Notes: generated from the letters alone by a model not told the origin. DNA of 64,000 nucleotides from Microbulbifer sp. SAOS-129_SWC (GCF_039696035.1 NZ_CP155567.1:1855001-1919000), one strand, 5' to 3'. Counted from the stretch's first letter, positions 34,822-41,861 are shown. A program made the numbers and translations.

Positions 34822-36179
34822 GCTGTGCCTCCGGTGGGTGTGGTGCGTTGTTGGCGGGTCGGCACGGTGATGGTTGTGCCTTCCAGGCGGTAATCGAAGG
34901 TGCGCTTCCTGGTGGCGCTGGGCAGCCAGGGAAATTGGTTGATCAGGCTGCGCTGCAGGCGGTTGCTGTCGGCGTGGCGAAGGTGGCCGGCGTAGCTGGC
35001 GGCGATGGATTGGATTGCGCGGAACTGCGCCGGGGTGGCCTGGAGCTTTCCGCCGGACAGGTGTTTGCTTCCCCATTCGGCGAGGGCGCTGCGCGCGTGG
35101 GCGACGACGCGGCGGCGCACCAGGGTGTGGCTGGGCCGCACGATGTAGCCGAGGAAGTCGATACCGTCGGCGAGTGGCCGCAGGCGGATATCCGCTTTGA
35201 GGCGCAGCTGCAGCGCCTGGGCGATAAAGGTTTCGATCTGCTGTTGCCAGGTGGCCAGCTGCTGGCGGTCGCGGTGCACCAGTACGAAGTCGTCGACGTA
35301 GCGCAGGTAGCGCTTGGCCTTGAGTGTGTGCTTGACGAATTGGTCGAGCCGGTCGAGGTAGACGTTGGCGAGAAACTGGGAGCTGAGGTTGCCGATCGGC
35401 AGGCCGCAGCCGGGGCGCGCGTTCTCGAGGCGCTTGTGTGGTGGCACCAGGGCGCGCTCTTGCGCGGTGCCGTGGTAGATCACGCCGGCCTGCAGGGGCG
35501 GGCGGCGCAGCAGAGCGTGGGTGGTGCGCATCACCTGGTCGGATACCGGCGCGCGCTGCAGCTTTTTCTTCAGAATCGCCCATAGGGTGGGGCGGTGAAT
35601 CGAGTTGAAGAAATTGTGGATGTCGAGCTGCAGGTACCGGCCGCCGCGCTGGCCGCTGTGCACCTGCCGGACGAACTGCTGCAGGCGCTGCACGGCGGCG
35701 TGGCTGCCTTTGCCTTTGCGGTTGGCGTAGCTGTCGAAAATGAATGCGGGTTCCCACAGCTTTTCTAGTTGCGGGACCAGCCAGTGGTGCACGACGCGGT
35801 CGGCGAAGTCGGGAGCGTGGATCTCGCGGGCCTTGGGGCGGGTGGCCACGAAGCAGGCGCTGCGGCCGGGCTGCCAGCTGCCGCTGTTGAGGCGGCGCTG
35901 CAGGTGAAGAAGGCCTTCGGCCCAGTGGGCGTCGAAGGCGAGTTGGTTTTGGCTGGGTTTCTTGCCGGCCCGGGCTGTGCGCCAGGCGTCGTGCAGTTCC
36001 CGCAGGGAGACTGCCTCTTCACCGTGATACTCACCGGCGCGAACCGCGCGAACACAGGCGTTGTTGTTGCGGTGGTTGTTGTTGACATTGCCGTTGTTGA
36101 AATTGACCACCCAAACAGCAGCGTTGCCGCGCTCTTTCGACCCTGTCGGACAGCCATCTTGGTAGTGCGACGTCGTCAT
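34818..36179 (-). CDS. DGR reverse transcriptase with template repeat in its 5' end
   Basis: 453 residues from ATG 36179. RT motifs: LQLDIHNFFNSIHR (residues 184-196), GLPIGNLSSQF (259-269), where IGxxxSQ is the mark of DGR enzymes, and YLRYVDDF (291-298). It copies the TR RNA with adenine-specific errors into cDNA that replaces the VRs. ATG 36179 overlaps the avd stop (ATGA) and has AGGGG upstream, so translation through the TR is likely; residues 19-49 are template-encoded (NAAVWVVNFNNG...). A later internal start, giving a non-coding TR, cannot be ruled out. Confidence 0.93.
   Translation of the reverse strand: MTTSHYQDGCPTGSKERGNAAVWVVNFNNGNVNNNHRNNNACVRAVRAGEYHGEEAVSLRELHDAWRTARAGKKPSQNQLAFDAHWAEGLLHLQRRLNSGSWQPGRSACFVATRPKAREIHAPDFADRVVHHWLVPQLEKLWEPAFIFDSYANRKGKGSHAAVQRLQQFVRQVHSGQRGGRYLQLDIHNFFNSIHRPTLWAILKKKLQRAPVSDQVMRTTHALLRRPPLQAGVIYHGTAQERALVPPHKRLENARPGCGLPIGNLSSQFLANVYLDRLDQFVKHTLKAKRYLRYVDDFVLVHRDRQQLATWQQQIETFIAQALQLRLKADIRLRPLADGIDFLGYIVRPSHTLVRRRVVAHARSALAEWGSKHLSGGKLQATPAQFRAIQSIAASYAGHLRHADSNRLQRSLINQFPWLPSATRKRTFDYRLEGTTITVPTRQQRTTPTGGTA
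36033..36125 (-). repeat. DGR template repeat (TR)
   Basis: 93 bp. On the coding strand it contains 23 adenines, 22 of them in 11 Asn (AAY) codons plus one in a His codon. The 3' 28 bases (36033-36060) have no coding-strand A, as expected for the initiation-of-homing region. Just outside, at 36032, TR and VR differ (coding G versus C), a likely IMH/IMH* boundary. The coordinate was set by the end of identity on each side. Confidence 0.93.
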
Positions 36180-36619
36180 CTTTTGGCCCCTGCATTGCTG
36201 CGAGAGGCGGCGCGGCCACTCAGTATCTGAGCGCGCTCCGGTTGGGCTTGGCCCTGCGGATTCTGGCTCTTGCGGTGAAGTTGACGCCTCCAGCCGCCGG
36301 CGCAGCGGCCGACTTCTTCGGCGAGGCGGATCAGCGATTCGAACTGCCTGAAGCTGCGGAAGGCGCGCAGCTGGCTGCCCAGCTGCAGGCTCAACTTCAG
36401 CTCATCGATAGCCCAGGTCAGTTCGGAAACCCAGTGCGGTTGACGACTGCGGTCCCGCCAGGCGCGGTGGCACAGGCGCAACACGGCCATGGCCTGGTTG
36501 CGCAGGTCGGTGCCGAGCGTGTACTTGTGGTAGCGCGGGAAGCCGCGAACGGCCTGCTCGATATCGATGAGCAGGCGTTCGGCTTTCTTGGCGATTTCTG
36601 GCAGTTGGCGAGTCGTCAT
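36176..36619 (-). CDS. avd: DGR accessory variability determinant Avd
   Basis: 147 residues (ATG 36619), basic and four-helix-bundle-like: IAKKAERLLIDIEQAVRGFPRYHKYTLGTDLRNQAMAVLRLCHRAWRD is the core of the Avd family. Avd forms a pentameric barrel that binds the RT and the TR RNA. Its stop overlaps the RT ATG. The start lies 23 bases past the VP1 stop with no strong Shine-Dalgarno; a TTG at 36628 is an alternative start. Confidence 0.88.
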   Translation of the reverse strand: MTTRQLPEIAKKAERLLIDIEQAVRGFPRYHKYTLGTDLRNQAMAVLRLCHRAWRDRSRQPHWVSELTWAIDELKLSLQLGSQLRAFRSFRQFESLIRLAEEVGRCAGGWRRQLHRKSQNPQGQAQPERAQILSGRAASRSNAGAKR

Positions 36620-36642
36620 GGCATTCAATCAAAAATCAAAAA

Positions 36643-37011
36643 TTACTGACCGGCGCGAACCGCGCGAACACAGGCGCTGTCGTAGCGGCGGTCGTCGGTG
36701 ACATAGCCGTAGCTGAAATCGACCACCCAAACAGCAGCGTCATTCCAGGCGCAGGGCGTACTGGTCCAGTACCAGTCGCTCTTGGTGTCGGGGAATTTTT
36801 CGGTGTCGATGGCCGGGTTGTAGCGGCTGGTGTCTATCAGCGATTCCAGTTCCTTGCGGGTCGGCATGCGCCAGCCCTCGCCGAGTTCGGCGATGGCCTG
36901 CTCGGCGGCTTCATAGGTAACGTCTTCGCCGTCGAGCAGCGTTTCGCTCCATTCGAGCTCTGTGCTCGCGGCTTCGGTGTTGGTTTCGGTGTTGGGCGTT
37001 TGCACTTCCAT
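36643..37011 (-). CDS. DGR variable protein 1 (DUF1566/FGE-like)
   Basis: 122 residues. After a Thr-rich N-terminus come the DUF1566 landmarks ELEWSETLLDG, GEGWRMPTRKELESLID and WYWTSTPCAWN, then the variable repeat (last 32 residues, ending ACVRAVRAGQ). Such C-lectin-like or formylglycine-enzyme-like folds display the variable residues as a binding face. No signal peptide or membrane segment. ATG 37011 follows GGAGG. The role as a displayed receptor-type protein is inferred. Confidence 0.85.
   Translation of the reverse strand: MEVQTPNTETNTEAASTELEWSETLLDGEDVTYEAAEQAIAELGEGWRMPTRKELESLIDTSRYNPAIDTEKFPDTKSDWYWTSTPCAWNDAAVWVVDFSYGYVTDDRRYDSACVRAVRAGQ
36649..36741 (-). repeat. DGR variable repeat 1 (VR1)
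   Basis: 93 bp aligned to the TR with no gap: 12 differences, all at TR adenines (coding-strand A to G 8, A to T 3, A to C 1). The other 81 positions are identical. It forms the 3' end of VP1, two codons before the stop. Confidence 0.93.
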
Positions 37012-37124
37012 GGTTTCCTCCGGTTAAAAATGGGCCCCTTACCGGCAGCCCGAGACGGTTACTTCTGACTGATGCGCCCAGGGCGCGGGAAAATTCGGGG
37101 CAGCTGCGCTGCAAAAATCAAAAA

Positions 37125-37553
37125 CTACTGACCGGCGCGAACCGCGCGAACACAGGCGTAGTCGCTGCGGCGGTAGTAGTCGACACCGCCGTAGCCGAAA
37201 CCGACCACCCAAACAGCAGCGTCATTCCAGGCACACGGCGTGCTGGTCCAGTAGGCGCGGCTGCGGGTGTCGGGGAATTTTTCGGTGTCGATGGCCGGCT
37301 CGTGGCGGCTGCGATCGACCAGGGTTGCGAGCTCGTCGACGGTGGGCAGGCGCCAGCCGTTGCCGAGTTTGGCTACCGCTTTCTCGGCTTCCTCGTGGGT
37401 GACGGTCTCGCCTTCCAGCAGGGTGTCGCTCCACTCCAGTTCGCCATTGGCGGCGGTGGGCAGTTGGTCGGCATCAAGGGCGACAGTGATGTCGCCGCCG
37501 TTGGTGTCGATGCTGATGGTTTTGCCGGGGATTTTTATGTTGAGGTTTTGCAT
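37125..37553 (-). CDS. DGR variable protein 2 (DUF1566/FGE-like)
   Basis: 142 residues from ATG 37553, which has GGAG six bases upstream; an ATG at 37583 is less likely. The N-terminal 40 residues (NLNIKIPGKTISIDTNGGD) are beta-rich and absent from VP1; the rest is paralogous (GELEWSDTLLEGE, GNGWRLPTVDELATLVD, YWTSTPCAWND, ending ACVRAVRAGQ). Leader sequences upstream of both genes are also similar, so VP1 and VP2 probably arose by tandem duplication. Confidence 0.85.
   Translation of the reverse strand: MQNLNIKIPGKTISIDTNGGDITVALDADQLPTAANGELEWSDTLLEGETVTHEEAEKAVAKLGNGWRLPTVDELATLVDRSRHEPAIDTEKFPDTRSRAYWTSTPCAWNDAAVWVVGFGYGGVDYYRRSDYACVRAVRAGQ
37131..37223 (-). repeat. DGR variable repeat 2 (VR2)
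   Basis: 93 bp aligned to the TR: 15 differences, all at TR adenines (A to G 11, A to T 4). It differs from VR1 in many of the same codons, so the two copies diversified independently. A short GCAGC-GCA-GCTGC hairpin lies just past the VR2 stop on the coding strand. Confidence 0.93.
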
Positions 37554-37631
37554 TGGTGGCTCCGGGTTAATGTTCGGCCCCATACCGGCGGACCTGGTTG
37601 TTTGGTTAGTGCGCCTATGACGCGAATGAAA

Positions 37632-38336
37632 TTAAGCGGCCTTTGCGGGCTCTATTGGCGGCACGCCCTTGCGCAGCATCTCGGTCACGGAGGCCGCGAG
37701 CTCAGTGGGTGCCAGGTTAGTGTTCGTTGCTGGTGGTTCGGGCAATAGCTTTGCCCCTTCGGGGAACAGCTCCCGCATTTGCTTGGCGGTGCGGCAAGAG
37801 TGCAGAACTGTCCACGTCTGGGAGTAGAAAGTATCGATGGCGCCAAGCAAGTTTTTGATGCGGATCTGAAGTGCTTCAATGTCGGCTATTAGCGCCGGGT
37901 CGTCGACCATATCGCTGCCGGTCATGCCCGGAAGGGCTTTGTCGGCGGTGAGCTTCAGGCGCAGATTGTGGTCGTATTTCTGCATCACCCAGTTGAACAG
38001 TTTGGCCTTTACCTGACTGGTGATCTGCTCGTGGAGTGTCTCGGACTGTTGGCGGTGCATGGGGATCAGGAAGATCGTTTGTGGGCGATCTTTACCTTGC
38101 TTGCGCGGTGACTCCTGAATGGTTCTTGTCGCCATACCGATCTGGATCAGGTTGGCCCATTTTGTGGCGGGTATACCTGAGGCGGCACGGAGCTTCTGCT
38201 CGTACTGCTTCCAGAATTCCTTGTTGATGCGTTTGGCATCTTTGTCGATGGCATCGACCTCTGCGGCGACAGCCTTGGCGGTTAGCCGCTGTGCGATGTC
38301 TGCGCGCATTTCTTTGGTGATCGGAAATGATTTCAT
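37632..38336 (-). CDS. Hypothetical phage protein
   Basis: 234 residues, largely helical, basic N-terminal half (ITKEMRADIAQRLTAKAVAAEVDAIDKD). I see some resemblance to the Nmad5 nucleotide-modification-associated family, but it is too weak to call. It is upstream of the DGR in the same operon. Confidence 0.5.
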   Translation of the reverse strand: MKSFPITKEMRADIAQRLTAKAVAAEVDAIDKDAKRINKEFWKQYEQKLRAASGIPATKWANLIQIGMATRTIQESPRKQGKDRPQTIFLIPMHRQQSETLHEQITSQVKAKLFNWVMQKYDHNLRLKLTADKALPGMTGSDMVDDPALIADIEALQIRIKNLLGAIDTFYSQTWTVLHSCRTAKQMRELFPEGAKLLPEPPATNTNLAPTELAASVTEMLRKGVPPIEPAKAA

Positions 38337-38369
38337 GTTTCTGGTCCCATCCGTTGTTGTTGTGAGTGT

Positions 38370-38660
38370 TCAGCTGGCGCTGGCCGTGCCTGCGGCTTCA
38401 CGGTCCAGCAAGTCCTGCATCCACACCAGGCCCTTGGCGGTGACCAGGGAGGTGGGGTGCTGGATGCAGACTGGGCCGCGGTGGTAGGCGGTGAGCTTGG
38501 GGTGCAGCAGGCCCTGCTCGGTGGCGGCCTTGGTGGGCGCGTTGCGCATGGCGCCGGTGCTGTGCAGCCAGCCGGCGGTGCGCAGCCGGGCGAGCAGGGT
38601 ATTTTTGCCGATGCCCAGATGTCGGGCGGCCTGGGTGAGGGTGAGTTTGGTCTCGCTCAT
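38370..38660 (-). CDS. KilA-C-domain antirepressor-like protein
   Basis: 96 residues. The pattern LTQAARHLGIGKNTLLARLRTAGWLHSTGAMRNAPTKAATEQGLL with PTSLVTAKGLVWMQDLL is that of the phage antirepressor KilAC C-terminal domain, here without an N-terminal Bro/AntA domain. Some such proteins modulate phage repressors or replication. ATG 38660 overlaps the stop of the small gene upstream. Confidence 0.75.
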   Translation of the reverse strand: MSETKLTLTQAARHLGIGKNTLLARLRTAGWLHSTGAMRNAPTKAATEQGLLHPKLTAYHRGPVCIQHPTSLVTAKGLVWMQDLLDREAAGTASAS

Positions 38661-38818
38661 TGGGCCTGGTCCTCTGCTGGTGGTGGTTCGGCGTGGCCGT
38701 ACTGCTGCTCGGTGAGCTCGGCGACTTGTTCGCGCAGGTTGTTAATCTGCAGCTGCTGGGCGGCGACCTTGTTGGTGAGGTCTTGGACCAGCTCCAGCAG
38801 CTGCGTGAATTCGTTCAC
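38657..38818 (-). CDS. Small coiled-coil phage protein
   Basis: A 53-residue reading frame I translated by hand: GTG 38818, VNEFTQLLELVQDLTNKVAA then a leucine-heptad stretch (LQINNLREQVAELTEQQ). It fills the gap between the DUF6378 and KilAC genes with an ATGA overlap, so it is very likely translated. Function unknown. Confidence 0.55.
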   Translation of the reverse strand: MNEFTQLLELVQDLTNKVAAQQLQINNLREQVAELTEQQYGHAEPPPAEDQAQ

Positions 38819-38820
38819 GG

Positions 38821-39171
38821 TTATCCCCGTGCCCCTGCGGCGGCTTCCCCGGCGAGGCCGAAGTAGGCGGCGCCGTCTTCGTAGTCGTCGGCGACGAACT
38901 TGCCCTGGCTGGCGCGGGCCTGCTTGAGCAGCACCATGAACATCCAGCCTTCTTCCTCGGTGAGGTCTTTGCCGTAGAGGGCGTTGAAGGCGGCCACGGT
39001 CTTGGCCATGGAGCGCTCGCCATCGGGGGCGTCTCGCAGGCTGGCGCGGTCGCGCATGTGCTGGGCGCCGGCCTCTAGGAAGGCGGGTGCGCTGTAGTCG
39101 GGTGAGGGCCTGCCCTTGGTCTTGGGCGGGTTTATGGGTTGTGGCCCTGTCGGTTGGTGTCCGTCGGTCAC
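38821..39171 (-). CDS. DUF6378-like phage protein
   Basis: 116 residues from GTG 39171 (GTGA overlap with the upstream stop). The segment RDRASLRDAPDGERSMAKTVAAFNALYGKDLTEEEGWMFMVLLKQARASQGKFVADDYEDGAAYFGLAGEA matches DUF6378 proteins, frequent in phage early operons; function unknown. Confidence 0.7.
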   Translation of the reverse strand: MTDGHQPTGPQPINPPKTKGRPSPDYSAPAFLEAGAQHMRDRASLRDAPDGERSMAKTVAAFNALYGKDLTEEEGWMFMVLLKQARASQGKFVADDYEDGAAYFGLAGEAAAGARG

Positions 39172-39491
39172 GCTGCTGCCTCCGTCCGTTCGTTCGTTTT
39201 CAGATGCGCCCAGCGCTGGCACAGCGCTTCGAATTCCTCATTGCCGTTCGGCACCAGGCGATGCGGTTCGGCGCCGTGGTAGCGCAGCTCGATCGTGTTC
39301 ATGGCGTGGTGGAAGTTGTCGCTGTCCAGTCGGCACAGGTCGGCCACCGGTACGGCGAAGTCGTAGCTGTTCCAGGCGCTGAGCAGGACCAGGGCGGCGA
39401 TCTCGCTGGCGCCGGTGTTACCGCGCTCGAGCTTCAGCAGGGCGAGGATGCTGCGCTGGTACTGGGTGAGGGTGACGGCGTTCATGCTCAT
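39168..39491 (-). CDS. DUF7673-like phage protein
   Basis: 107 residues with ALVLLSAWNSYDFAVPVADLCRLDSDNFHHAMNTIELRYHG, the pattern of DUF7673 proteins found beside DUF6378 in many phages. No function is known. Confidence 0.6.
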   Translation of the reverse strand: MSMNAVTLTQYQRSILALLKLERGNTGASEIAALVLLSAWNSYDFAVPVADLCRLDSDNFHHAMNTIELRYHGAEPHRLVPNGNEEFEALCQRWAHLKTNERTEAAA

Positions 39492-39670
39492 GCGGCGTGT
39501 CCTCCGAAGGGCGGCCAGTCATCGGGGCCGGGGTTGTGTGGCTTGCGCTTGGGCTCTGCCAGGCGCAGGCGGCGGCCGCTGTGGGTGACCACGGCGAGGC
39601 GGCCGGTGCGGCGTTCGATCTCGCGCAGGACCTGCGCGGTGGTGACGGTGGGGTGCACGTAGACGGTCAT
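39488..39670 (-). CDS. Hypothetical small phage protein
   Basis: 60 residues, basic, ending PDDWPPFGGHAA. The compact spacing (four-base overlaps with both neighbours) supports translation. Family not recognised. Confidence 0.5.
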   Translation of the reverse strand: MTVYVHPTVTTAQVLREIERRTGRLAVVTHSGRRLRLAEPKRKPHNPGPDDWPPFGGHAA

Positions 39671-40005
39671 ACCTGGTACTCCCGGTTGGGGCGGATGCGG
39701 ATTTCCTTTGCGGGCCGGCGCGGGATGCGGCTGCGCGCCGGGGTGAGGGCGTCTGGGCTGATGCTGCCGAGCAGGGTGACCAGCAGGCAGAACTGAATCA
39801 GGCCGAACTTGATGGCCTTGGCGACGGCGTCGGTACTGTTACGGGCGTGCAATTTAAAGAAGCACTCGGCCAGCAGGTTGGTGACATTGGCCACGGAGCA
39901 GGCCATGGCAGCGGCCGTCTCGGCGTTGCTGAGGCCCCGGGCGCGGTGCGCGAGGGCCTCGGCCTGGCGTGGGGCCAGTGGTCTGAAGTTGGTGGCGGTG
40001 TGCAT
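39667..40005 (-). CDS. LuxR-type HTH phage regulator, first gene of leftward operon
   Basis: 112 residues. The HTH FRPLAPRQAEALAHRARGLSNAETAAAMACSVANVTNLLAECFFKLHARNSTDAVAKAIKFGLI is a GerE/LuxR-type domain with no sensor domain. A hydrophobic stretch follows. As the first gene after the pL-like promoter it may be an early transcription activator or an anti-repressor-like regulator; this is inferred from position. Confidence 0.75.
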   Translation of the reverse strand: MHTATNFRPLAPRQAEALAHRARGLSNAETAAAMACSVANVTNLLAECFFKLHARNSTDAVAKAIKFGLIQFCLLVTLLGSISPDALTPARSRIPRRPAKEIRIRPNREYQV

Positions 40006-40038
40006 TTGGTCGCCCTGGTTATTGGTTGTTGGGCGTAC

Positions 40039-40079
40039 ATTAGTAAAACGCTGATTTACTTGTCAACAGTAAAATACTG
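40039..40079 (-). promoter_or_regulatory. Leftward early promoter (pL-like) with two repressor operators
   Basis: On the minus strand TTGACA (40066-40061) and ACTAAT (40044-40039) are spaced by 16 bases. Two operator-like sites flank them: TAGTAAAACGCTG at 40042-40054 over the -10 side, and the perfect CAGTA-AAA-TACTG at 40067-40079 next to the -35. Related sites occur at the repressor-gene promoter region, so the phage repressor probably shuts this operon, including the DGR. Confidence 0.7.
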
Positions 40080-40193
40080 ATTTTTACTATTTGGTTGTTT
40101 TTTGAACTGATTTATTCGTGCAGATTAGTATTTTCGTGCTTGCAGAGCGCTGTTATTCTCTATGTGACAATCATCACAAAAGGGATAATAGAA

Positions 40194-40799
40194 ATGATCC
40201 GACTTGTCACTTTGGGGGTTGCAATATTGGCTTTTGCTGGGTGCGCAAGCATGAATGCGCCCGATCCTGCCATTCCAGATAATGTGACGCTGACTCCCCC
40301 GGCGGCATATAACCAGCAGTTCATTGATACGGTTCGATTTGAGGAGCCGATAGAGGTGCACCGTTCGCCCGCGCGGTGTGTTGCAGAGTATGTGAACAAC
40401 CGGGCCGTTACCTTGAGTGATTCCAGTAGCTCTTTTGTGGGCGCCTTCACTGGGAATTACTATCAGGTCAACAACTCTACTGAGTCGGCGGGCGGACAGG
40501 TGTTAAAGTATTCGGACGAAAAAGAAGTTGTCGCCCAGGGGCGGGAGACATACACGACAACTCTGCTTGGTGTACCAATTGGCAACGCAGTGGAGTTCAA
40601 GTTGTTGGTGGAGCTTGGTGAGGGAGTTGTGCGGCTTAAATTCTCGGATGTTCAGCATGCTCAGCTTGATACCGGTGGTGCCGCTAATAGCGGGTTCGGC
40701 CCAGTGGGAGCCTGGAGAGGCGCTGGCCCGGTAGATGCATATCACGTGATGGAAGGTGTGGCCAACAAGGTTATGGGCTGCATAGGCGGTGCCGATTGA
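40194..40799 (+). CDS. Prophage-encoded lipoprotein (candidate lysogenic conversion gene)
   Basis: 201 residues. The signal is MIRLVTLGVAILAFAGC with lipobox Cys at 17, then a beta-rich mature part with no motif I know. ATG 40194 follows AAAAGGGA. It is a plus-strand gene between pL and the convergent repressor gene, out of line with both operons, as morons are. It could alter the lysogen's surface or block superinfection, but this is inference. AT-rich leader (40006-40193). Confidence 0.75.
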   Translation: MIRLVTLGVAILAFAGCASMNAPDPAIPDNVTLTPPAAYNQQFIDTVRFEEPIEVHRSPARCVAEYVNNRAVTLSDSSSSFVGAFTGNYYQVNNSTESAGGQVLKYSDEKEVVAQGRETYTTTLLGVPIGNAVEFKLLVELGEGVVRLKFSDVQHAQLDTGGAANSGFGPVGAWRGAGPVDAYHVMEGVANKVMGCIGGAD

Positions 40800-40821
40800 G
40801 GCCTTCGCTGCTTAGTAGAAA

Positions 40822-40848
40822 GCCCGCCACTGCGGGCTTTTTTTTTAG
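40822..40848. terminator. Bidirectional-type terminator between lipoprotein and repressor genes
   Basis: A GC-rich stem AGCCCGC/GCGGGCT is followed by a run of nine T. It ends the lipoprotein transcript and is also just past the convergent repressor stop. Confidence 0.8.
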
Positions 40849-41526
40849 CTATTCTGGATGAAAGGCCCCAATTACAACGCCGCAGATGCATGTATCGAGA
40901 TTTGAAATATCAGCTGTTGGGTAGTTGTGGTTGATCGAGCGCAGGAAGGTCTGTCCTAAGTCTTTGGCTAAAGTTTTGAATGTGGCTGTCCCATCGACTG
41001 TGGCGACAACCCTGCAGTCTGAAGTGGGCTTCTTCTCTGGGTCCACGTAAATGATAGTGCCAGGTGGGTAGCTCTTGTGGCCTGGATAGGGGCTTACCAT
41101 TGAGTCTCCTGATACCGTGAGAGCAAATGCCTTGTTGCTGTGTGAAACTGGACATATAAGCCAGTCTAGCGCCTCCTTGGGCTCAAATTTCTCCATCGCC
41201 CCACAGTATGTACCAACGGTGTCCCAACTCAGCAACGGAATGCGGCCGGTAATTCGGGGATTTTGGCTTGCGCCGGAATTATATTCGGTTGCTTTTTCAC
41301 CAATGCCGGGAGCCCTGTTCGTTTGTGGGTAATCCATCCATCCGCGCGGAAGCTGTAGAGCTTCCTCGATCTTTCTGGCGGTCCGACTTCCAAAGCTCCC
41401 ATGTCCCGAACACAGCTGATTGATGTAGTTGTTGTCCGGGTATCCCAACTTTTCGGAAATATCCGTCCTACCGTACATGTCGGCCAATAGGTTGATGTTC
41501 GCGCGGCGAATGTCTTTTATATCCAT
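40849..41526 (-). CDS. C1-like repressor with S24/LexA-type self-cleavage domain
   Basis: 225 residues. The N-terminal HTH (INLLADMYGRTDISEKLGYPDNNYINQLCSG) is followed by a C-terminal S24 domain with the catalytic Ser in VSGDSMVSP and Lys in TATFKTL. A Cys-Gly pair (GTYCGAME) sits where Ala-Gly or Cys-Gly is cut in LexA/UmuD-type proteins. It keeps the prophage silent and would be inactivated by RecA during DNA damage. Confidence 0.9.
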   Translation of the reverse strand: MDIKDIRRANINLLADMYGRTDISEKLGYPDNNYINQLCSGHGSFGSRTARKIEEALQLPRGWMDYPQTNRAPGIGEKATEYNSGASQNPRITGRIPLLSWDTVGTYCGAMEKFEPKEALDWLICPVSHSNKAFALTVSGDSMVSPYPGHKSYPPGTIIYVDPEKKPTSDCRVVATVDGTATFKTLAKDLGQTFLRSINHNYPTADISNLDTCICGVVIGAFHPE

Positions 41527-41560
41527 TTGCGAATCATACCGTTAGTAATTAGCTATCGAG

Positions 41561-41605
41561 AATCAGCAAAATACTGTTGACTGAAAATCAGCAATTCACT
41601 ATTGT
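41561..41605 (+). promoter_or_regulatory. Rightward promoter (pR-like) with repressor operators
   Basis: TTGACT (41577-41582), 17-base spacer, TATTGT (41600-41605). Operator-like CAGCAAAATACTG lies at 41564-41576 and a weaker match CAGCAATTCACTA at 41589-41601, between the divergent repressor and cro-like genes. The same 13-base motif flanks the leftward promoter. Confidence 0.7.
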
Positions 41606-41630
41606 TTCGGGCTCAGGAGGATAACGAACC

Positions 41631-41861
41631 ATGACACCGAGACAGTTCTATTACTCACATTCCAAGGAAGAAGTAGAGGCGTTGGCTAAGAGCGCCGGTA
41701 CCAACTTCGCCAACTTCAAGCAAATTGCAGTTGCCCGCGGGTCTGTGGGTCGGAAATTGGCTGAGCGTCTTGCTCGAGCTTCCGATGGGGTGATTTCGGA
41801 GCTCGAGGCCTTGTACCCGGAGCGGTACGAAGAGCTTCCAGAAGAGAAACAGGCAAGCTGA
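41631..41861 (+). CDS. Cro-like small regulator (putative)
   Basis: 76 residues, TPRQFYYSHSKEEVEALAKSAGTNFANFKQIAVARGSVGRKLAERLARASDGVISELEALYPERY. The helical pattern and position, divergent from the repressor just after pR, fit a Cro-type HTH protein. A GGAGG box is close to ATG 41631. Confidence 0.65.
   Translation: MTPRQFYYSHSKEEVEALAKSAGTNFANFKQIAVARGSVGRKLAERLARASDGVISELEALYPERYEELPEEKQAS

Larger units (their letters stand above)
34818..37553 (-). mobile_element. Diversity-generating retroelement (DGR)
   Basis: The cassette reads, on the minus strand, variable protein 2, variable protein 1, avd, template repeat, RT. The order VR protein-avd-TR-RT is that of the Bordetella phage BPP-1 DGR. 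TR and both VRs differ only at template adenines, the signature of mutagenic retrohoming. The cassette lies inside the leftward early operon, not by the tail genes. Confidence 0.95.

Noticed and set aside
34672..35757. Arg/Pro-rich 361-codon frame overlapping the RT
   Set aside because: Shadow of the RT in another frame; only its last 49 codons, after ATG 34821, are plausible as a separate gene.
34818..36179. Retron or abortive-infection RT
   Set aside because: No msr/msd-type RNA; TR, VRs, Avd and the IGxxxSQ motif fit a DGR.
36033..37223. Considered a CRISPR array or simple duplication for the three similar 93-bp segments
   Set aside because: There are no regular spacers, copies lie in different genes, and differences are limited to template adenines.
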